Positions 60,744 to 64,000 of a stretch of DNA of 64,000 nt are shown piece by piece. Numbering within the stretch: the first letter of the stretch is position 1; the number at the start of each line of letters is the position of its first letter. The translations under genes and the position numbers were made by a program. Location: assembly GCA_900770635.1 (NCBI GenBank), contig CAAGLB010000074.1, forward strand, positions 18,713 through 82,712. Reading direction: 5' to 3'. Origin of the DNA: an uncultured Alistipes sp. (GTDB lineage Bacteria; Bacteroidota; Bacteroidia; Bacteroidales; Rikenellaceae). The notes beneath the pieces were generated by a model. That model ran no database searches and was not told the origin of the DNA. It saw only the letters and a program-made list of their open reading frames with translations.

Positions 60744-61949
60744 ATGAAATCAAAGCAAGCATGTGTACATTTGCGCCGAGGCAAGGAGGAGTCGTTGTTG
60801 CGTCGTCATCCTTGGGTGTTCTCGGGCGCTATCGACCGTATTGTTGAGGGCGACAAGCCATTGTCGGAGGGCGATGTTGTCGATGTTATTACTAAGAGTG
60901 GCGAGTTTATCGCTCGTGGCCACTACCAGATAGGCTCTATCGCTGTGCGTGTGCTTACGTTTGACGACGTGGCTATCGATGCTAAGTGGTGGGAGGAGCG
61001 CATAGCTCATGCCAAGGCACTACGTGAGTCGCTCGGCATGGTTAACAATAGAGATACTACGTGCTACCGCTTAGTACATGGCGAGGGCGACCTACTTCCG
61101 GGCTTGGTTGTGGACGTCTACGGTCGTACGGCTGTTGTGCAGTGCCACTCTGTGGGCATGTATCACTCACGTCTACTTATCGCCGAGGCCATCCGTAAGG
61201 CCTATGGTCCAGCCATTGAGGCTATCTACGACAAGAGCTCGCAGACGCTACCTTTCAAAGCTGACCTCGGAGCTATCGATGGTTACCTATGGGGACGTTC
61301 GGAGAATCCCGATGCTGTGGTCTTGGAGAATGGCCTTAAATTTAAGATTAACTGGGAGGAGGGTCAAAAAACTGGCTTCTTCATTGATCAGCGTGTAAAC
61401 CGTGACTTGGTGCGCCAGTACTCACGTGGCCGTAAGGTGCTTAACACATTCTGCTATACTGGTGGTTTCTCGGTTGCTGCGCTGGCTGGTGGCGCTCGTG
61501 AGGTGGTAAGTATCGACCTCTCGGAGCGTGCTGTGAAGCTCGCTGACGAGAATGTGCGTCTTAACTTTGGCCAGGAGGCAAAGCACGAGGCTATTGCTTG
61601 TAATGCCGTTGAGTATCTTAAAGATATAGAGTCGGACTACGACCTCATCATCCTCGATCCACCAGCCTTTGCCAAGCACCATAAGGTGTTGGGCAATGCG
61701 CTTCAAGGCTACAAGAAGATTAATGCTCGTGCCTTGCAGAAGATACGCCCAGGGGGCATTTTGTTTACCTTCTCATGCTCGCAGGCAGTAAGCCGTGAGT
61801 TGTTCCGCACAACGATATTTACTGCTGCGGCAATCGCTGGACGCAAGGTGAGAATCATTGGTCAGCTAACACAGCCTGCCGACCACCCAATTAACATATA
61901 TCATCCTGAGGGCGAGTATCTTAAAGGCTTGGTTGTATATGTAGAATAG
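60744..61949 (+). CDS. rlmI: Class I rRNA large-subunit methyltransferase, RlmI-like
   Basis: SAM-dependent 23S rRNA cytosine-5 methyltransferase family. 401 residues. PUA domain at about 1-80 (RRHPWVFSGAI at 21-31), then a Rossmann methyltransferase with VLNTFCYTGGFSVAALAGGA near 232-251 (SAM motif), DLIILDPPAFAKHH near 296 and FSCSQAVSRELF near 338 with catalytic cysteine candidates. E. coli RlmI methylates C1962; the same target is inferred. Starts 3 bases after the exonuclease stop. Confidence 0.9.
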   Translation: MKSKQACVHLRRGKEESLLRRHPWVFSGAIDRIVEGDKPLSEGDVVDVITKSGEFIARGHYQIGSIAVRVLTFDDVAIDAKWWEERIAHAKALRESLGMVNNRDTTCYRLVHGEGDLLPGLVVDVYGRTAVVQCHSVGMYHSRLLIAEAIRKAYGPAIEAIYDKSSQTLPFKADLGAIDGYLWGRSENPDAVVLENGLKFKINWEEGQKTGFFIDQRVNRDLVRQYSRGRKVLNTFCYTGGFSVAALAGGAREVVSIDLSERAVKLADENVRLNFGQEAKHEAIACNAVEYLKDIESDYDLIILDPPAFAKHHKVLGNALQGYKKINARALQKIRPGGILFTFSCSQAVSRELFRTTIFTAAAIAGRKVRIIGQLTQPADHPINIYHPEGEYLKGLVVYVE

Positions 61950-61971
61950 AGTGTTAACTAAAATAAGATAA

Positions 61972-62256
61972 GTGATGAAAAACTATTTAATGTTGCTTGC
62001 CTTAGCTGTTTTGTTGGTGGGTTGTGCCGATCGTAGCTCGGGCATCGAGATTAAGGAGAATGAGGCGATGGCTGTTGCCTACGACAAGAGCTATGAGCTT
62101 GCAACTAAGGTTGTTGAGGCCAAAACCTACGATGAGTTTGTTGAGGCACGCACCGAGCTCGAAAAGTATGAGGAGGCTATGCGTGAGCAGATAGGTGGCG
62201 AGGATTACGAGGTGTTTGTGACATCGGCAAACGAGATACTATCAACTCTAAAATAG
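61972..62256 (+). CDS. Small lipoprotein, helical, function unknown
   Basis: 94 residues. Lipoprotein signal with LLVGC (Cys near 18), then a mature helix-rich part: AVAYDKSYELATKVVEAKTYDEFVEARTELEKYEEAM. No recognised family. It is 22 bases after rlmI and 7 bases before the next lipoprotein gene, with which it shares an acidic, helical character; both may be envelope accessory proteins. Confidence 0.65.
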   Translation: MMKNYLMLLALAVLLVGCADRSSGIEIKENEAMAVAYDKSYELATKVVEAKTYDEFVEARTELEKYEEAMREQIGGEDYEVFVTSANEILSTLK

Positions 62257-62263
62257 TGAAGCG

Positions 62264-62932
62264 ATGAAGTCAAATATATTTGCAATATTGGGTTATACGG
62301 CACTTGTTGCTGTGGTGTTGTTGTTGTCGCAGTGCGAGGGTGGAGTTACTCTCACCACTGTGAAGAAAGATGCAAGACGCATCGTAGCTATGGCCGAGGT
62401 CATCGAGTCTGAGGAGGAGCTTAAAAGTGTCGAGAAGCTTGCACGCAAGTATGAGATTGCCTACGAGCGTATGTACAACAGAGCCTCTGCCTTGGAGTTT
62501 AAGCGCCTAACAAACGATGCCCTGCATGAGGCGAGCAAGGTGTGTGACGCTATTCATGCTGAGGAGGAGCGTATTGCGGCTATGCGCAATGAGTTTCATG
62601 GCTCGCTCAACGACCTTAATGCAGCGTGGTGTCGCAACACCGAATCAAAGAGCGAGGATATGGCGCTTGTCGAGAAGAACAATGCACGCATCAAGGAGAT
62701 TGAGGCGATGATTGAGCAGACCAACAAGGAGCTTCAGGATTATGCCGAAAAGCTTATCGAGGCTGGTTTTCCCGAGGATATGCTTGCCGAGATTGGCAAG
62801 ATGCGTGAGTCGATAACCAAGTATGAGTCTATGATTGAGGAGGTTGAGAACGAAAACCGTGTTATTATTCTCGCCTACAAGCTTCAAGGTATTGAGTTTA
62901 TCACGGCCGAGCCTGTTGAGGTAGTAGAATAG
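62264..62932 (+). CDS. Coiled-coil membrane-anchored protein, function unknown
   Basis: 222 residues. N-terminal hydrophobic helix (7-22) followed by a Cys (LLLSQCEGG, possible lipobox at Cys24), then long amphipathic helices (about 35-75, 85-120, 130-205) typical of coiled coils; segment DNARIKEIEAMIEQTNKELQDY-like positions near 150 have a heptad pattern. Likely periplasmic. Starts 7 bases after the 94-residue lipoprotein; the two resemble each other in the first 80 residues of mature sequence in length and charge only, not clearly in motif. Followed by a terminator. Confidence 0.65.
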   Translation: MKSNIFAILGYTALVAVVLLLSQCEGGVTLTTVKKDARRIVAMAEVIESEEELKSVEKLARKYEIAYERMYNRASALEFKRLTNDALHEASKVCDAIHAEEERIAAMRNEFHGSLNDLNAAWCRNTESKSEDMALVEKNNARIKEIEAMIEQTNKELQDYAEKLIEAGFPEDMLAEIGKMRESITKYESMIEEVENENRVIILAYKLQGIEFITAEPVEVVE

Positions 62933-62985
62933 TTGTACAACTCCTATTATAATAAGATAGGGTGTCCTTTGGGTAGCACTTTATC

Positions 62986-63014
62986 GGCGGTGAAAATAAA
63001 TTCACCGCCTATTT
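62986..63014 (+). terminator. Terminator after lipoprotein pair
   Basis: GGCGGTGAA (62986-62994) with TTCACCGCC (63001-63009), loop AATAAA, then TATTTTG. Confidence 0.75.
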
Positions 63015-63157
63015 TGTTGATATACATTGCATTAGGTTGTTGCGTTGTGAAACGACTTTTTGTGCAAAAATGGTTTAAGCGTTGATTTTACCCTTTTGCG
63101 TGTAGCCTTTTATGTAGTCTAAATTAAGTATAATTAAGATATAATATGCTAAATTAT

Positions 63158-63188
63158 TTGGTGGTCTAAAAAATTAGACCTATATTTG
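63158..63188 (+). promoter_or_regulatory. Promoter of DUF4160-DUF2442 pair with built-in operator
   Basis: TTG at 63158-63160, exactly 20 bases, TATATTTG at 63181-63188. The spacer contains a perfect inverted repeat, GGTCTAA (63163-63169), AAAA, TTAGACC (63174-63180), ending one base before the -7 box. Binding there would block the promoter. Confidence 0.7.
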
Positions 63189-63210
63189 CATAGACAGAAC
63201 AAATACTACT

Positions 63211-63447
63211 ATGCCTACAATTTTTGAAATTTTCGGACTGCGTTTCTTTTTCTACTCTGACGAGCACCTGCCGATCCATGTTCATATTGAGTATGGAGGT
63301 AACGATGCAAAGGTTGAGATTGCGACTCGCAAAGTTGTTCAAAATCGAGGATTGAAGCCACGAGAGTTGAAAAAAGCAACACAGTTGATTGAGATGTACG
63401 AGCAGGAGATTATCAAGGCTTGGCACGATTATTTCGACAAAGAGTAA
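63211..63447 (+). CDS. DUF4160 domain protein
   Basis: 78 residues that are all DUF4160: PTIFEIFGLRFFFYSDEHLPIHVHIEYGG, with the family's HxPxHxH-like histidines near 20-26, then AKVEIAT and a helical C-terminus (LKKATQLIEMYEQEIIKAWHDYF). Members are commonly found next to a DUF2442 gene. The pair is discussed as a possible two-component module of the toxin-antitoxin kind, but no activity is established. Leader of about 15 nt; followed by the DUF2442 gene after 14 bases. Confidence 0.85.
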   Translation: MPTIFEIFGLRFFFYSDEHLPIHVHIEYGGNDAKVEIATRKVVQNRGLKPRELKKATQLIEMYEQEIIKAWHDYFDKE

Positions 63448-63461
63448 AACACCGTTTAACT

Positions 63462-63875
63462 ATGGAGAAGATTATTAAAATTTCGTTTTGCGGTAACGAT
63501 ATATGTGTCGTTACCGACAGTGGGAAGGAGTACCGCAAGGCGTTAGAGTTCTTCCCCACCCTCAAAGATGCTACGCCTTCACAGCGTGAGCACTACCAAA
63601 TAAACAAGTTTGGCGATGCTGTGCGTTGGGCAGAGATAGACGAGGATATTCACATCACAAGCTTAACAGATGGTGCTCAGCCGACCGAGAATGCTATTTC
63701 CGAGGCATTTCGCAAGTTCCCATTTCTTAATGTGTCGGAGGTAGCTCGCTCTCTTGGTATGCACAAGAGCTTGCTTTCGAAGTATATCTACGGCACGAAA
63801 AAGCCCTCAGCAAAGCGAGAAAAGGAGATTCTCGATGCTTTACGAGAGTTCGGTCGCCAACTGGCGCAGATTTAA
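63462..63875 (+). CDS. DUF2442 domain protein with C-terminal helix-turn-helix
   Basis: 137 residues. DUF2442 at about 1-75 (KISFCGNDICVVTDSGKEYRKAL, FFPTLKDATPSQREHYQIN, WAEIDEDIHI), then an XRE/Cro-like helix-turn-helix at about 90-130 (LNVSEVARSLGMHKSLLSKYIYG, KKPSAKREKEILDALREF). Many DUF2442 proteins lack the helix-turn-helix. The ATG at 63462 is chosen because the family begins there; an in-frame start at 63420 overlaps DUF4160. Probable DNA-binding partner that controls the pair through the inverted repeat in its promoter (inference). Confidence 0.85.
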   Translation: MEKIIKISFCGNDICVVTDSGKEYRKALEFFPTLKDATPSQREHYQINKFGDAVRWAEIDEDIHITSLTDGAQPTENAISEAFRKFPFLNVSEVARSLGMHKSLLSKYIYGTKKPSAKREKEILDALREFGRQLAQI

Positions 63876-63888
63876 TTCCTTAAAAAAA

Positions 63889-63931
63889 TCACTTTTTGTG
63901 ATACATCGTATCAAAAAAAGTATTACCTTTA
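63889..63931 (+). promoter_or_regulatory. Second promoter with palindromic site, before a gene that leaves the window
   Basis: TACCTTTA at 63924-63931 with TGATAC-ATC-GTATCA (63899-63913) just upstream, overlapped by TCAC-TTTTT-GTGA (63889-63901). Site arrangement resembles that at 63158-63188, but the half-site sequence is different. Confidence 0.45.
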
Positions 63932-63958
63932 CACATTGAAATTGAGTGACTTGGGCTA

Positions 63959-64000
63959 TGAATAACTTTTTGGCGACATACCGCAATGCTGTGAACTGCA
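63959..64000 (+). CDS. Start of an unidentified gene, cut by window end
   Basis: ATG at 63959 gives 14 residues (MNNFLATYRNAVNC) to the edge. It follows a promoter-like site by 27 bases. Too short to identify. Confidence 0.35.

Overview
The window reads as chromosomal DNA of a Bacteroidales bacterium, probably Rikenellaceae/Alistipes-like, although the genus is only an inference. The evidence is: many promoters of the Bacteroidetes form (TTG, about 20 bp, then TAnnTTTG); typical Bacteroidetes families (DUF3078, S46 dipeptidyl-peptidase, TonB receptor with a carboxypeptidase-regulatory domain, glycogen synthase-phosphorylase fusion, methylmalonyl-CoA mutase pair); a meso-diaminopimelate MurE; and menaquinone made by the futalosine route. 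Coding density is high. I saw no rRNA, tRNA, CRISPR array, prophage or insertion-sequence transposase.

Layout. 1-614: 5' part of birA (minus). 698-6786: five tightly spaced plus genes (glutaminyl cyclase lipoprotein, homocysteine methyltransferase, M20 amidohydrolase, RNase R, MqnC). 6821-9917 (minus): small anchored protein, S41 protease and DUF3078 barrel. 10039-12435: endonuclease IV, GH53 galactanase, MntP. 12470-16075: small membrane proteins, a SLOG protein, and a porin/YeiH-type exporter pair, followed by an intergenic small-RNA candidate. 16452-19656: hemerythrin, LuxR-type regulator, CutC, transglutaminase lipoprotein. 32876-19729 (minus): a ten-gene, 13-kb division/cell-wall run (rsmH, ftsL-like, ftsI, murE, mraY, murD, ftsW) that continues into an S4 protein, leuS and a formate/nitrite channel. 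33206-45793: ROK glucokinase, polyprenyl synthase, U32, aminopeptidase P, formate-THF ligase, MqnB-MqnD and the giant glycogen enzyme. 46262-52619 (minus): DPP7-like protease and both methylmalonyl-CoA mutase subunits. 52901-54290: ECF sigma factor locus. 58010-54384 (minus): a metal-handling operon (PqqD-like protein, His/Cys-rich membrane protein, TonB receptor, secreted HMA protein with a His tail). 58085-62932: RecQ, exonuclease, RlmI-like methyltransferase, two small lipoproteins. 63211-63875: DUF4160/DUF2442-HTH pair with an operator inside its promoter.

The most unusual structure is a family of three 130-133 bp interrupted palindromes (39825-39956, 45791-45923, 48498-48627). Each begins at the stop codon of a probably highly expressed metabolic gene (fhs, glycogen enzyme, mutB), has the same orientation relative to that gene, and carries a core hairpin with GTAC repeats in its loop and a downstream U tract. 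A second, unrelated inverted-repeat element (35-bp arms) lies just beyond copy 2. Other leads are two genes whose GTG start lies exactly five bases after the -7 box (leaderless mRNAs), a 20-bp hairpin just before fhs, and the orphan-PqqD metal operon.

Functions are assigned from protein motifs read by eye, with no database search. Promoters and terminators are consensus matches, not mapped sites.
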